Made by a program: the position numbers and the translations under genes. The notes beneath the pieces were generated by a model. The model did no database searches, was not told the origin of the DNA, and saw only the letters and a list, made by a program, of their open reading frames with translations. This document shows positions 1 to 10,331 of a stretch of 64,000 bases of DNA, one piece after another. Source of the DNA: Vesta saturnalis. Lineage: Eukaryota > Arthropoda > Insecta > Coleoptera > Lampyridae. The stretch spans positions 1 through 64,000 of the forward strand of contig JARFJB010000669.1 of assembly GCA_036346205.1 (NCBI GenBank). Direction: 5' to 3'. Numbering within the stretch: position 1 is the first letter of the stretch; every line of letters starts with the position of its first letter.

Positions 1-530
1 CGAGATGGTTGGTTCTTTCTCCTTCATTAGCTTTTCAGTTTCTCTGCTGAATTTTTGTGCTTTTGGTCTTCAAATATTTACTTTGGTAGCCGTATTTATC
101 CTATCAAAGTCTTGTTCGTTCACTTAATTTCGAATGGTTTTTAATCTCGTTGGTTGGTGTTCAGTGGTTTTCTGAAAGTTGTCTGATTCGTTCTTTGACT
201 AACGTCTACCTTCTTTGCGATTAGTGATATTTTCCGGCTTTATCGATTTTGATGTTGAGGCTTATTAGTTGTTATCACGGGCTTTGCAGAGAAGGTTATG
301 GTTCTCCTCTAGGCAGCTTCACATGTTCAATTTCTGAAAAGTTGTTTGGCTTCGGTATCGGCTGCATCAGTTTTGATGTTCTGGTCGTTTTTATCACGGC
401 TTTGCAAAGGTTATTTCTCCTCTATGCTAGCTTGTTCATTAATGTTTCAACCTTTCTGGAAAGTTGTTTGATTTCGGGGTGTAAATAGGCCGATCAACTC
501 CACTAACAGGAAACCACAGTTACAAAACAC
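1..530. other. Unassigned left flank
   Basis: T-rich sequence lying to the left of Polinton copy 1. The integrase would be expected here on the minus strand, after the MPIDKFG gene, but no integrase-like frame (DDE motifs, chromodomain) is visible. Short open frames here have no recognisable motif. Copy 1 seems to be truncated, or to join foreign sequence, at about position 530. Confidence 0.5.
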
Positions 531-921
531 TTATAATACGGAATCTATGATGAATGATTGTTCTTTCGTAAATTTGACACCTTCTGGTATTATAGGTTGA
601 ATCACAGCTTCCTTACGAATAGTTCGATTAATTAGATACAGCGGCGTCGTATAAGTAGATCATCCACTTAAAGATGAAGAATGTGAGGTGACCACATACA
701 ATGCGTTATTGTACACTCTGTATAAGGAAACAACTATTTGCCATCTGTTCCCAATGGAATATCTTGTTCTTATGCAATAAACCTTTGCAAGGTAAAATAA
801 GTTTTGTAATATATATCTGGTTTCGTGCCATCACTGTGCGTATCATGGATGCTGATAATTGTTTCCAAATTTATCTATTGTCATTTGATGATGAAGGTGT
901 CCAAAATTTATCTATTGGCAC
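531..921 (-). pseudogene. MPIDKFG-type Polinton ORF, degraded
   Basis: This is the counterpart of the intact 132-codon ORF at 53,021-53,419. The first codons match (PIDKF, then a SSSND stretch matching the histidine-rich repeat), but the start codon reads GTG instead of ATG and several stops and shifts follow. After the N-terminal part similarity is only faint: spaced positions such as Y-x-T-x(n)-TITHC and a final VKF...I motif align, while the flanking TPGLYELLFKK ORF still aligns almost residue by residue. Function is unknown. A virion surface role is a guess based only on its fast divergence. Confidence 0.55.
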
Positions 922-1012
922 TGATGGACATGCAGTACTTTCTTTAGTGATAGTCGTAACAATGAAATGAAATGAGTATAGTAATAGGTTTATAACAAGA
1001 GATGTTACTTTA

Positions 1013-2018
1013 TTACTTTTGCGTTACGTAATGTCAATTATATATATTATTTCGTTGTGATTTCTAGTGTTTCCGCTGACATTGATCCTAATAATTCCCT
1101 TAACCAATCTACTAACTTATTCGGATTATTCCAAGGTACAAACTCAATAGATTTGTTATTGTAGCAACAACATTCACCTCCTCTTTTGGGATAGAAGTTG
1201 TTCGAGACCTGGTGGCTGGAGGTGCAAGGAGAGGAACGTTTTCTAGGTTGAAGTAATGGTCTAATTATCTCAGTGTATTTCTTACTATTATTTCCTCTGA
1301 TTTGGTCATCAGGGTTATTATTACGTCGGGTAGCATTTGTACGACGCAAAATGTCATAGTAGATCACGTTTGTTCAATCCCATAGGCACTTTTTTAAAGA
1401 GTAGTTCATATAATCCCGGTGTTCCCTCATAGTCTAAGGATGATCCATCAGGAAGAGCGATACGAAAATTTTCTCCCACAAAACCTAGTTTAGCATCGCC
1501 AATAAAAAGTTTCTCTGCTTCCGGAACAAAATGTCCACCATATGTGAAGTCATATTCATCTTCGGTATCTGTAAATATACCTTCGACATAGTACTTCGCT
1601 AATCCTTCATACTGATTAAGATACTCTTCAAAGACGGGTTGTGATCCAGTAGCTAACAGTTCTGCTTTTAATTGTGGTAAAGTAGGAATTTGCACCTCGT
1701 CGTCAGTGGTATCAGCAATCACAGATTCCTGTACACGTCGTGGTATGGTGTCAGGAACAAGAGTACGTGGAGCCTTAGTAATCCACCTTTAGGCTATGAA
1801 TTTCATACCTGTGCAATGGGTTCAGTTTTTCCACTTCTGGTGTAGGGTTCAGCTTTTGAGAGAACCATCTTGTTTAGTAATCAATTGTGTTAATGGTTGT
1901 GGATTGGTTTAAAAGTGGTTCCATTGCACGTTCTGTAAGTGCAGTGTCTTCTTTCAAATTAGCATATTTTTGCCCTCTTGCGAGCACGTAAAATGTCTTG
2001 TACTAAGCGCTCCTCCAT
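1013..2018 (-). pseudogene. TPGLYELLFKK Polinton ORF (DUF8207-like), frameshifted
   Basis: The frame starts with an ATG at 2,018 (MEERLVQDILRAR), giving the only copy in the window with a plausible start. It continues through the ALTERAM segment, then through a long readable stretch from 1,722 to 1,354 holding the GTPGLYELLFKK motif, and shifts frame near 1,360 into the NPDDQIRG...KKY segment and a C-terminal PWNNPNKLVDWLRELLGSMSA block. The order is the same in both duplicated units of copy 2. The TPGLYELLFKK core resembles a family recurrent in arthropod Polintons that I associate with DUF8207; this name is from memory. Function is unknown. It lies between the ATPase and the MPIDKFG ORF on the same strand. 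Confidence 0.7.
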
Positions 2019-2049
2019 TACGACTGCATGGATACAGTACTTGCAATAT

Positions 2050-2650
2050 TTATAATGCAATGAAACAGTCAAATCTTTTACGGTAACGACCTGCATTAAC
2101 GTCACTTTCTTTATCATCACAAGAAATCCGAATTTGTCACGCCAGCAACAGAACCAAGATTAAGTGTTATCTTGTTGAAAAAGAATAAGTAAATTTGCAT
2201 TATCACGTATAAGCTGTTTTGGAATTGAAGAATAAGTTTGACACAGATAGAAACAATCATTATTTCGATGTCCCAAAACAGAAATGATCTCTTATTTCAT
2301 TTTGTTTATGACACGCTACTCATCAAAAATCTTATTGAATTTTTACGGAATCACTAGGGATATAACATCACTATTTCACTGTATTCAAAATACCACTTTA
2401 TGGGTTCCATTAAATTTCAGGTATTGGTATAATGATTTGCAATATACATTATATTTTCGAATCGTAAACCATTTGGATGTTCTAATAAGGTAATCATAAC
2501 ATTTGTTTTTCCGCAACCGGACGAACGATTATCCTCGTTTACATCCCCTTTTAGTAAACCGCTATGTTTAGAGTAGCGTTCCTTGTTCGAAGTGATGTCA
2601 TAATTTTTAGGTAATTCTGTATCTTGTGGAATGAAACGGATGTCACCCAT
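2050..2650 (-). pseudogene. Polinton packaging ATPase (FtsK/HerA type), broken
   Basis: The start MGDIRFIPQDTELP at 2,650 is followed by a P-loop that reads SSGCGKT, where copy 2 has GPSGCGKT; the Gly-Pro before the Ser is damaged. The C-terminal half (NSLYVI, DSDVNAGRYRKRFDCFIAL-type end) can be followed to a stop at 2,050, but several frame breaks lie between, and the middle is poorly preserved. Polinton ATPases of this family are thought to pump the genome into the capsid, by analogy with A32-like viral packaging ATPases. It diverges from the PLA2 gene at 2,803. It cannot make a working enzyme. Confidence 0.8.
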
Positions 2651-2673
2651 CTAGTATGAACCAGTGTTTGGAG

Positions 2674-2674
<1 letters not shown>

Positions 2675-2763
<89 letters not shown>
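2675..2763. repeat. (TA)n microsatellite
   Basis: About 88 bp of almost pure TA repeat, lying in the divergent spacer between the ATPase and PLA2 genes of copy 1. In copy 2 the equivalent spacer (47,919-48,002) has no TA array, so the expansion is specific to this copy. Confidence 0.97.
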
Positions 2764-2785
2764 AAACTAAAATTTTAGTAGTGGG

Positions 2786-2797
2786 TGTCAGTCAGTC
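2786..2797 (+). promoter_or_regulatory. Double TCAGT initiator of the PLA2 gene
   Basis: TCAGTCAGT at 2,788-2,796 is two overlapping copies of the arthropod initiator consensus TCAGT. The same double motif, with the same GTG before and TGG after, lies upstream of the copy 2 PLA2 gene (minus strand, 47,924-47,932). Retention in two otherwise diverged spacers suggests a real transcription start for the virion protein. Confidence 0.45.
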
Positions 2798-2802
2798 TGG
2801 TA

Positions 2803-3585
2803 TATATAGCTCCCGGTGTAATAGAAAAAGGTTCAGATTAATTAACCTTTAATAAATAAATTACCCGTGGAGTTGCATATACCTGGGTACAGATACTGTG
2901 GACCAGGCACCCGTTTACAGAACGATTAGCTCGCGGTGATACGGGTATTAACGAATTGGACGAAGCGTGTAAAGAACACGATATTGCATACTCCCAGTCC
3001 AACGATCTAAGGCACGCCACATAGCCGATAAGACTTTGCAACAAAAGGCTTGGAATAGATTTCGTTCCACAAACGCCTCCTTTGGAGACTGCAGCATTAA
3101 CCATAACCGGTATAATGAAAGGAAAATGGACAATGGGAAAGGGAAGCAAACCACGGCCAGGAAAAGGGAGAGTCGGAATGGGAAATAAATTGCGACGAAG
3201 AAAGCGTGCTTCTAGAAGCAGAGCAATTTCGTTTAACAAAGCAATCCTTTTAGCGAGACGTCGTGTTGGTGGTAAACTTCGATCATCTTTAAAAGCCACA
3301 ATACACAAGCCTTAAGCGCTCTGAAATACAAAAAAATTATGATGCCCAAGAACAGAATATTACTAATACCACAGCCTGGAGGATTTATACCTCTTATTCC
3401 CCTCTTTGCAGCATTAGGAGCTTTAGGTTCTTTAGGTGGAGGTGTTGCTGCAGTGGCGAAGGCAGTTACTGGCGCAAAATCCGCGTTAGAAGAAACCAAA
3501 CGACACAACCAAGCAATGGAATCAGCAGCCTTAGGAAAGGGTTTATATATAAACCATATAAACGAGGTGTAGGCAAAATTTGTTG
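2803..3585 (+). pseudogene. PLA2-domain / basic / hydrophobic virion protein, broken
   Basis: The N-terminal part has the parvovirus-type phospholipase A2 signature: a GYRYCGPGT-like calcium loop (in a shifted frame near 2,880) and the catalytic CKEHDIAY helix near 2,975. This is followed by an arginine/lysine-rich stretch (KLRRRKRASRSR...ARRRVGGK, 3,180-3,300) and a C-terminal hydrophobic, Ala/Gly-rich segment ending in KRHNQAMESAALGKGLY (3,340-3,560). Arthropod Polintons carry these as one protein. PLA2 would serve membrane breach during entry and the basic part DNA condensation. The start ATG seen in copy 2 is lost here and at least three frame breaks are present. Confidence 0.8.
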
Positions 3586-3908
3586 AGCAATTAAAGATCC
3601 CCTACTTTAGAGGAATATATATGCGAGATAATTTACCTACACGGATCCATACAAATGAATGTGTTGTCGTGAATCTGGATGATCAAAATAACAAGGGAAC
3701 ACACTGGACAGCTTACATCAAGCGTAATAGACGTATTACATATTTTGATAGCATAGGGCATATTAAACCACCCTTTGAATTACTTCATTATTTTAAAAGT
3801 GATGGTAGCAAAAACATAATTGAATACAACTTTACCAAGGTGCAACACTTAAACACATACAACTGTGGTCATTTGGTCCTACGATTTTTATATGACTGTT
3901 CGTTTTGA
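3577..3908 (+). CDS. Adenovirus-type cysteine protease
   Basis: The uninterrupted stretch from 3,621 contains the adenain-type triad: His in GTHW (about codon 28 of the stretch), an acidic partner in YFDSIG, and Cys in YNCGHLVL near the end. The conserved N-terminal segment (IPYFRGIYMRDNLP) begins upstream, near 3,590, and no clear ATG was found for it, so the start is uncertain. In Polintons this enzyme is expected to mature capsid proteins. It follows the PLA2 protein and precedes the penton on the same strand. This is one of the better preserved genes of copy 1, but the 5' end looks damaged. Confidence 0.8.
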
Positions 3909-3934
3909 TTGACAGTAGTCGTTACGTGATCGTA

Positions 3935-4605
3935 ATGTACACATTTACATTTACGGGTAAAAGCTCTATCTTGCAAGCCACCTTCAATCCACCGATTTTT
4001 CTTGATAATCAGGCGGAATATGTAATGGGGCTGACTAGTTTTGAATCTTTCAATACTATACAAACGTTACTTCAAAAAATAACAAACTTGTATTTGGAAA
4101 AGGGAGTATTGCAATACCAACAGGATCATACGAAATTACGGATTTGAATAAATATATTAACGAGACAGTGAAGGAATCAAGAGGATGTATTACTTTACGA
4201 GTGAATAATAATACTATGAAAGCAACCCATGACATTAACTTCAATGTAGAAAGTTCGATTGGACCTATGCCGAGATTTAACAAGACTGTTTACCAAGGTA
4301 AAAAAGTGCATAACTCTGATAATCCTATAAGCATTATCAAAATTAACTCATTAATTATCGAGTGTAATATAAGAAGTGGCAGTTTTAAAAATGGTGAGTC
4401 ATTACACATAATTCATCAATTCTTCCCTAGTGTACCAGCTGGATATAAAATAATTGAATCCCCTCAACATGTCATCTATTTATTTATCAATACATCTACC
4501 ATTTCAACAATAACACCTAAAGTAGTAGACGAAGACGGAGATCTCATCAATCTATCAAAACGGGAAATCATAACGATAGGACTACATTTAAAGAAAATAT
4601 GGTGA
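3935..4605 (+). pseudogene. Polinton minor capsid (penton-like) protein, one frameshift
   Basis: The ATG at 3,935 opens MYTFTFTGKS. The reading continues through FNPPIFLDN and GLTSFESFNTIQ, shifts near 4,065, and resumes from about 4,144 to the stop at 4,605. The second part holds FFPSVPAGYKIIESPQHVIYL and a VVDEDGDLI block, typical of the single jelly-roll Polinton penton. It would occupy the vertices of an icosahedral shell. The stop overlaps the start of the next ORF (ATGGTGA). Copy 2 carries the same gene at 46,155-46,835. Confidence 0.82.
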
Positions 4606-4760
4606 CGCGGTATAATACATGTGCATGTAATCAGAGCAAGGTCAACTATAAAAGATCGATGCGTGGAAACGCAAAAGTCAGTAAGCGTTCAGCGATCAAA
4701 GCATTGACAGCGCAGAACAAAGCATTCTTGGAAAGTCTCGGTTTTACAGTACTACAATGA
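4599..4760 (+). CDS. 53-codon basic ORF between penton and capsid genes
   Basis: This small ORF begins at an ATG overlapping the penton stop (ATGGTGA, 4,599-4,605) and ends in ATGA, overlapping the capsid start (4,757). The product is rich in Lys/Arg/Ser and ends in NKAFLESLGFTVLQ. A homologue sits at the same place in copy 2 (46,010-46,161), where the N-terminus, after a frame break, has four cysteines in C-x-C-x2-C-x8-C spacing; here only the first two remain. The conserved C-terminus and position in both copies support a real gene. Function is unknown; a small basic core or zinc-binding protein is possible. Confidence 0.65.
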   Translation: MVTRYNTCACNQSKVNYKRSMRGNAKVSKRSAIKALTAQNKAFLESLGFTVLQ

Positions 4761-5897
4761 GTATATTAAACGTTAACGAAAAAGTTTTCGTTGATAATGC
4801 GATAGTAAATTCCGAGCTCCACACCCATCAGCCATATACTACGAGATTTGGAAACAATGATGAAATCAGGATACCCATTCAAGAAGACATGTATACTTTA
4901 CCATCAGAAATCTGTCTACGTCGAGGGAAGATTGTTGAATCAGGATGATACTGTGTCTAACACCGCGCGGTTTGTTAATATTGGTATCGCATTCTTATTC
5001 AGTGAAATTCGATATGAAATGTATGGAATAGTGGTAGATTGCGTAACTAAAGTAGGATTGGTACCATTGCCGTCTAATGATCTCGCTCGTTATAAAAATG
5101 CGGGTTGGTTTCCTACCTTAAACAGCACACTGACAAATGCACAAGGGTATTTTAATGTTTGTATGCCTTTACCACTGCTACTCGGCTTTGCTGAAGACCA
5201 AATTAAAGTGATTTTGAACATTAGACAAGAACTGGTTTTAATTCGCAGTAATACTGATAACGACGCAGTAATTACAACTGCTGAGGAAGCATTAAAAGTT
5301 AACATAGATAAAATATATTGGAAAGTTCCGCATATCATTCCAGCATTAGCGGAGGAATTGGCGTTAACAATACATTGAAAAATGTAAATACTCCAGTAGC
5401 ATTTAGAAGTTGGGAAACACATATATCCCCGTTCCAACAACAGATAAGCATACATGGGCAATCAAAACATTACTAGTATAGAAACACCTGGGTACACTAT
5501 TATAGGATTTCAAACTGGGCGAAAATAATTTCTGCAAAATATGAGAGATTCGATAAATGTGCACTATTCTGTTTCTTAACACGAACCGTTATCCGTATGA
5601 CAATTTAAACGTTAATTATGATAACAATTTTTGCTACGTTGTATAAATGTTCGCTCAATTCCTCATATTATCAAGGAGATGGTCAACCATTACTCACACC
5701 TACGCACGGCAGCTGCACCATTGATAGTGGTAGATTGCTCAAATCAAGAAGAGGCATTACACTCTAAAGCTGTAGTTCTTCGTGTAGAATTCGATACATC
5801 AGCCAACATACCCGCCAATATGACCGCATACTGTGTTATACTCCATGACCGTTTAGTTACGAACAACGCGTTAACAAAAGCAGTACGACAATTGTAA
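4757..5897 (+). pseudogene. Polinton major capsid protein, frameshifted
   Basis: The ATG at 4,757 (MSILNVNEKVFVDN) is followed by a frame change near 4,900, a long readable section to 5,378 (NAGWFPTL, NAQGYFNVCMPL, LLLGFAEDQIKVILN, RQELVLIRS), and then breaks to a final piece (5,631-5,897) ending in ALTKAVRQL. These blocks are characteristic of the double jelly-roll major capsid protein of arthropod Polintons. A span of about 380 codons fits the family. The stop lies only four bases before the next ORF's ATG at 5,902. Confidence 0.85.
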
Positions 5898-5901
5898 TAC
5901 A

Positions 5902-6300
5902 ATGCCCGTGGTGGTTGATGTACAAGGGTTTAAAGTTTCAAAAGCTTTTATACCGAAAGAACTCGCAACTTTTAATGGAAAACAAATGCTCACTATATTT
6001 TTAAATCACCTTACGCGTGGCATACGTTAGATGTAGAGTCGCCGTTCGGCTACTTTCAAATAATTCTCAATCGATTGATTCAGCCAATAGATTCTGTATA
6101 TATCAAGGGTAGAGAGAAATCAGATTACATTAGAAACTGTTTGCCCCAGTCCGTTATTGAACTTGATAAACATCCCGCTCTTCCTGATTTGCAACCAGTT
6201 TGTTTCTATCATTGTCAATCATCATTCAACTGCGCTCTGGCTAATGTATACTATCTGTATAATACATATGTAATGCAATCAACTCTGTACGCCTTTTTAA
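5902..6300 (+). pseudogene. Conserved VDVQGF ORF, broken
   Basis: The gene starts with MPVVVDVQGFK directly after the capsid stop. It later contains a KELATFNGK segment, a YIKGREKSDYI block and a C-terminal region with spaced Cys and His (PVCFYHCQSSFNCALANVYYLY). I recognise this as a family widespread in arthropod genomes and associated with Polintons, with no assigned function. At least two stops or shifts occur between 6,000 and 6,075. The open frame runs on to 6,446, but conservation with copy 2 fades at about 6,300. A nuclease-like role is conceivable; no catalytic motif could be shown. Confidence 0.6.
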
Positions 6301-6531
6301 ATAAAAATTGTAAATGTTTATTATGTTTATTTCTCTATATCACACAATACTTTGTACATTCGGTATATATTCTCTCGATAAGAAATTGTTACATAATAAT
6401 AATATATTCCACAAAGAACGGTTATAGCAGTTACTACTTAAACTGAGATGTTACCTTGGTTTGCAGATTACCGTTAACTAATATTAATACTAGTTTCCTT
6501 ATGGAGATAATATATCTGAAGCTACCAAGTG

Positions 6532-6666
6532 TTAGTAGTAGTAGATCAGCGGATCGACGTTCTCTAATTCGGGAATTATCCAATGCCCCTACGCCAATGT
6601 TAAACATGTATCACGTAATTTATACCGTTTGTCATCCTGGGACCTAAAGGCAATTTTGTTTAACAT
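6532..6666 (-). pseudogene. Tiny ORF downstream of DNA polymerase, one stop
   Basis: The ATG at 6,666 opens MLNKIAFRSQDDKRY and leads to a YKLRDTC...LA segment, a premature TAG, then GHWIIPELENVDPL and a stop at 6,532. The copy 2 version (44,018-44,164) encodes nearly the same residues, and most differences between the two fall on third codon positions (CTA/TTA, ACG/ACA, TTG/TTA, AAT/AAC, CCG/CCC). This is good evidence that a 45-residue protein was once selected. Same strand as, and just after, the polymerase. Function unknown. Confidence 0.55.
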
Positions 6667-6710
6667 TTCTATTATACATTAACGTTGATCGAAACACAAG
6701 CATTTTCACA

Positions 6711-9441
6711 TTACTGTTTTATCAGACCTCTGCAACGCTTTAGTCTACCTCCGTCAACACTTTTGAATAACAACTTTCTTAACTCCTTTAGCTTTCTTAA
6801 CTTCGTTGTCAGCAAGCTTTAAACAGTATGATTTTGATCGCACCATAAAATATTGGATCGCTTTCCTGCATTCATCTTTCATTTTCGACGACGGATGTAT
6901 TTGTTGTAATACCATGCAGACCGTTTTGATAGTTGGATGTGTCATATTCATCAACATTATTCCGCATATGGACATACACATCATCAGTTGTTATCTCGAC
7001 AATTAAAGGAAATGTGTCTGTATAGAGCAACGTTACATTATTACCGTAATGACTGCACAAGATAGCGTAAAAAAACGATACATTATAATATTCGAAAGAT
7101 CCAAAATACTAAATCCGATATGTACGGGTTTGTCATACGTAACGACCTGTTTTGACAATACCACCGCAAATAAGTTGTTCGTGCATTGAATAAAATTTTT
7201 AAATTGTGGTTTTGCGACGTACCGTGCTAGACCAACACGATGACCGTTATTTTCCCAATGCATTAATAACGTGATAACTCTTCTTTTGTCGACAGTCTCC
7301 ATTGTTTTACCAAATACACCATTGTTCATACATTTAAAGAGATCCTTTTCGAATTTGTTGATTACTTCATTTCGGAGAGCTGTGTAAGGTCTATGTATGG
7401 TACTAGCCTGACTAAAGCGTAAAACCCTACGAATATGAGTAACAATTAAACCATGCTCTATACATTGTTTTAAATATTGGTAATGTATAACATAATTGGT
7501 CTTATCACACAGGTTTGGAATTAACTTCTCCTCCTTGGAAGTTGGTGCGCAGATCATTTCAGGGGTGTTTATCATGCAGGTGGTGTGGATAGTTTATATC
7601 TACCTCTAGTACGTACCCAACATTGTCGTTATCAGTAATCTTCAGTTTATCGCCTTTTGTTCATCAGTTAGTGGAAACATTGGAATAATAGTTTTGAATT
7701 GTTCATCATATATCCGTTTTACATCACCTTCTATTCGTCGTATAAATATCTCCGCCGCAATAACCCCCCTGTACAGTTCTAATTTGGACCACAAATCGTT
7801 TACACCACACTTAATATAATAACTGAAAGAGTGTGGCTCATGTTTACACGTCTTTATCGTAAACTGTTGTTCAGGATCGGGTTCAACGTATCTATCGGTA
7901 CTAATAGCGCTTCAAAGTCGGCATATATTACGAATGGCAGAAACATCTGCTTTTGATAGTTGCGAAACGCAATATTTTCCGCATGAACTCCCCAGTTCTG
8001 TCTTTTTTTTGTTTTTCGTCAGGTAATTTTGTGTACACAAAGTTGCAGTCCTGTGAGAGGTGATGGTTAATTGCTCCTGTGTTCTAAAAATAAAGACATG
8101 AATCGCAAAATGTATCGCCCTTCCGCCGGGTTATTTGGTTGCTAAGTAAACGAGAAAATTTTTGATCCATACATAATGCTGATTATCCGTTTGGTTACTG
8201 ACTAATATAGTAAATTAACATGAACTGACTGTTTGGCTTTAGTATAGTAGAGAACCCACTACCTCCGTGACACTGACCATCCCGATACGTATCCCCAGCC
8301 ATAAACGTGATTTATTGTTGGATTCAAACGTTGAATGTTAGCAACAACAGAAAATTCTACACCATTCCAGTTGAATAACGTTCCTGAAATCAGGGTAAAG
8401 TTGTCCGCTTGGTAGACCCTTCGGTGTCACTAAAGCTGATACAATAGCCCATGCAAAGCAGCAATTATCAGTATTCTTACATTAACTATGGATGTTTATC
8501 GCAATTTTGAAGGGGACCTTCGTATAGGATGAACCGGTGGTAGGAGAAAATTTCAGCATTTTACCTCTAAATATACAAATTGCACCAGTGACCACCCTAC
8601 AAAACATTTATAATAGTTTACAATAATACTCATGACTCACACTTACCAAATCTTTATGCTGAAATTCAGATTGTTTGGCATCCAATATTTCATTATGCTT
8701 TGAAATATCTTCCACCACCATCCCAACACTTAAAATATCATATTTAGTCTGAAAGGATTTAAGTTCGTGCTTTTCTACTGTTCAAACAAGTACAAACCAA
8801 ATAACTCAACATTGCATTTTAAGGAGAAGTGTTTCTGCAACTGAATTTGTATTAGTTTCAAAACATTCACTTTCACGTCCCCCATAAACGTTTGCACATC
8901 AGTGTGAGTATTGCTTGGGGATAGTCTATACGAAACAATCCGTTGTTTAAACGCATTCCGAATAACTTCAACCCCAGTAGCAACGAGTAGACATACATTT
9001 GATTTATGCCTGTTGCTTCTAAGGTGTCCTTGAAAAGCATACCGCGGTACATCTATTGAACAATCAGTGCAGTGTACAATATCAACACTTGTGTTACTCT
9101 TTTTTGTACAGAGTCATTGCGTTGATCTAACTTACGCTTCCTTGAGTTGTTCAAACCTGATGGCCCTGGTTTCGCAAAGGAATCACTGTCACGCTTGTGT
9201 TCCACATTGTTGCTAGTGCGGTTTAACCCTGATGCCCTGGGTTGTTCAAAGGAATCTGCTCTGTTGTTGTCGACAGTACCGCTTGCACCGTGTTGTGTGT
9301 TGTGGTATGATTTTTCTACACAACTTCCTGCGCTCCAAAAGGTGGGATAGTTACTGGTATCCCTATCCAACATAAAGTTTTTTGGTGTCGAAGTAGCGAA
9401 TCCCTTCAAGAAAATTTCTTCAGACATTCACATTCAAACGC
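6711..9441 (-). pseudogene. Protein-primed family B DNA polymerase, deleted and mutated
   Basis: The gene runs from a C2H2-like N-terminus (CECLKKFS, near 9,440, with the copy 2 ATG replaced by GCG) through the Gly-Pro-Ser/Gly-rich linker and the exonuclease I block to the polymerase palm, stopping at 6,711. About 1 kb present in copy 2 is missing after the MFPLTDEQ segment (near 7,640), removing exonuclease II and palm motif A. Motif B (NNGVFGKTME) is present near 7,310, but motif C reads YTDTFP instead of YTDTDS near 7,010. The copy is therefore catalytically dead. Conserved TTTGTTACAG at about 9,455 resembles a 3' splice site just before the coding start. Confidence 0.9.
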
Positions 9442-10331
9442 TTTGTTACGGTCTGTAACAAAAGTATATATAATGAGTGTTACGGTTTTTATGATTCCTT
9501 CGGTAACACGCTATTAGTTTTTTTACACATTTACCTTGTTTACTTTATTTGATTAATTACAACTGTTATCAAAAGAATCATATCCAGCGATGCGAACGAG
9601 GACGCAACGTAACCTATCGCTAGAAAAGGAATTATGGCATATGGATATCTCAGGTTGAGGGGTATAGTAGTGTACGAGTTGGATAGGAAGGGTAATCGGG
9701 ATCGAATGCTGCTGCTCACACATATTCTACCCAGCATTGTACTATGTGATTTGGACTGGAAACAATGGATTATAACCAATCGTTTTCCAGAAACTCCGCA
9801 GCGCAAGTAGGGATCAATACACTCTGAGGAGAAGATACTGCGTTTTCCACTATATCCCTCACCGGTGATGGGCAGGTAAGTAGCATCGGCTGCAGACTCT
9901 GATAATAATAAGTCATTTATCTACCATTCATTATCCAAAAAGTCTGCAGCAGCCGCAGGACTGAGGATACTTTCTGATGATGTTTCCATTAGCCCACTTG
10001 TATCGAACAGTTCATCGGACTGTACTCCTGATCAAACTCTTCGATCCAAGTGGGGCTCAAGACACTCTCAGAAATATGTTTCCTGACCTCTACTTCTACC
10101 GAAGAACTCTGGTACGGTTCCTAAATTTCGGTAAAGCAGCTCAGCAACCTCGAATGGATTTCTACCCCACCCTCTAAGCGTGTTGTCGATGTAGACGACT
10201 GATCATCAGGTACAGCACCTCAGGGTCTGAGAGTCGAGATACAGTAATCCCAGCACCGTGAATTCAGAACCAGAGGAATGGTGATACGCAATTGGAGCCA
10301 TTCTTCCTCAAATTCCAATGCAGCCAGGACT
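9442..10331. other. GC-richer stretch of unknown origin
   Basis: The composition is visibly richer in G and C than the flanking Polinton and repeat DNA. Open frames are short (88 and 66 codons at most), and no motif was recognised. It may be part of a different element or an exon-containing fragment of a host gene; nothing in the sequence decides this. Confidence 0.4.

Larger units (their letters stand above)
531..9441 (-). mobile_element. Polinton/Maverick copy 1, decayed
   Basis: This block holds, in the inverse orientation to 39.8-54 kb, the same gene series: an MPIDKFG ORF, a TPGLYELLFKK ORF and an ATPase (minus strand), then PLA2/basic protein, protease, penton, tiny ORF, major capsid and VDVQGF ORF (plus strand), then a tiny ORF and DNA polymerase (minus strand). 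That set is diagnostic of Polinton/Maverick elements, also called polintoviruses or adintoviruses. Every gene except the tiny basic ORF at 4,599 has frame breaks or lost starts, and there is no integrase. No terminal inverted repeats or target duplications were found at either edge, so the limits are those of recognisable coding sequence. Confidence 0.9.

Noticed and set aside
2664..2852. Frame with a poly-(Ile-Tyr) run (also at 22,966-23,316 and 47,961-48,314)
   Set aside because: The run is a translation of TA microsatellites, not a protein domain.
2838..3308. 156-codon minus-strand frame
   Set aside because: Antisense to the PLA2/basic virion protein, whose motifs are on the plus strand. 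Similar antisense shadows at 47,193-47,786 and 45,200-45,550 were also dropped.
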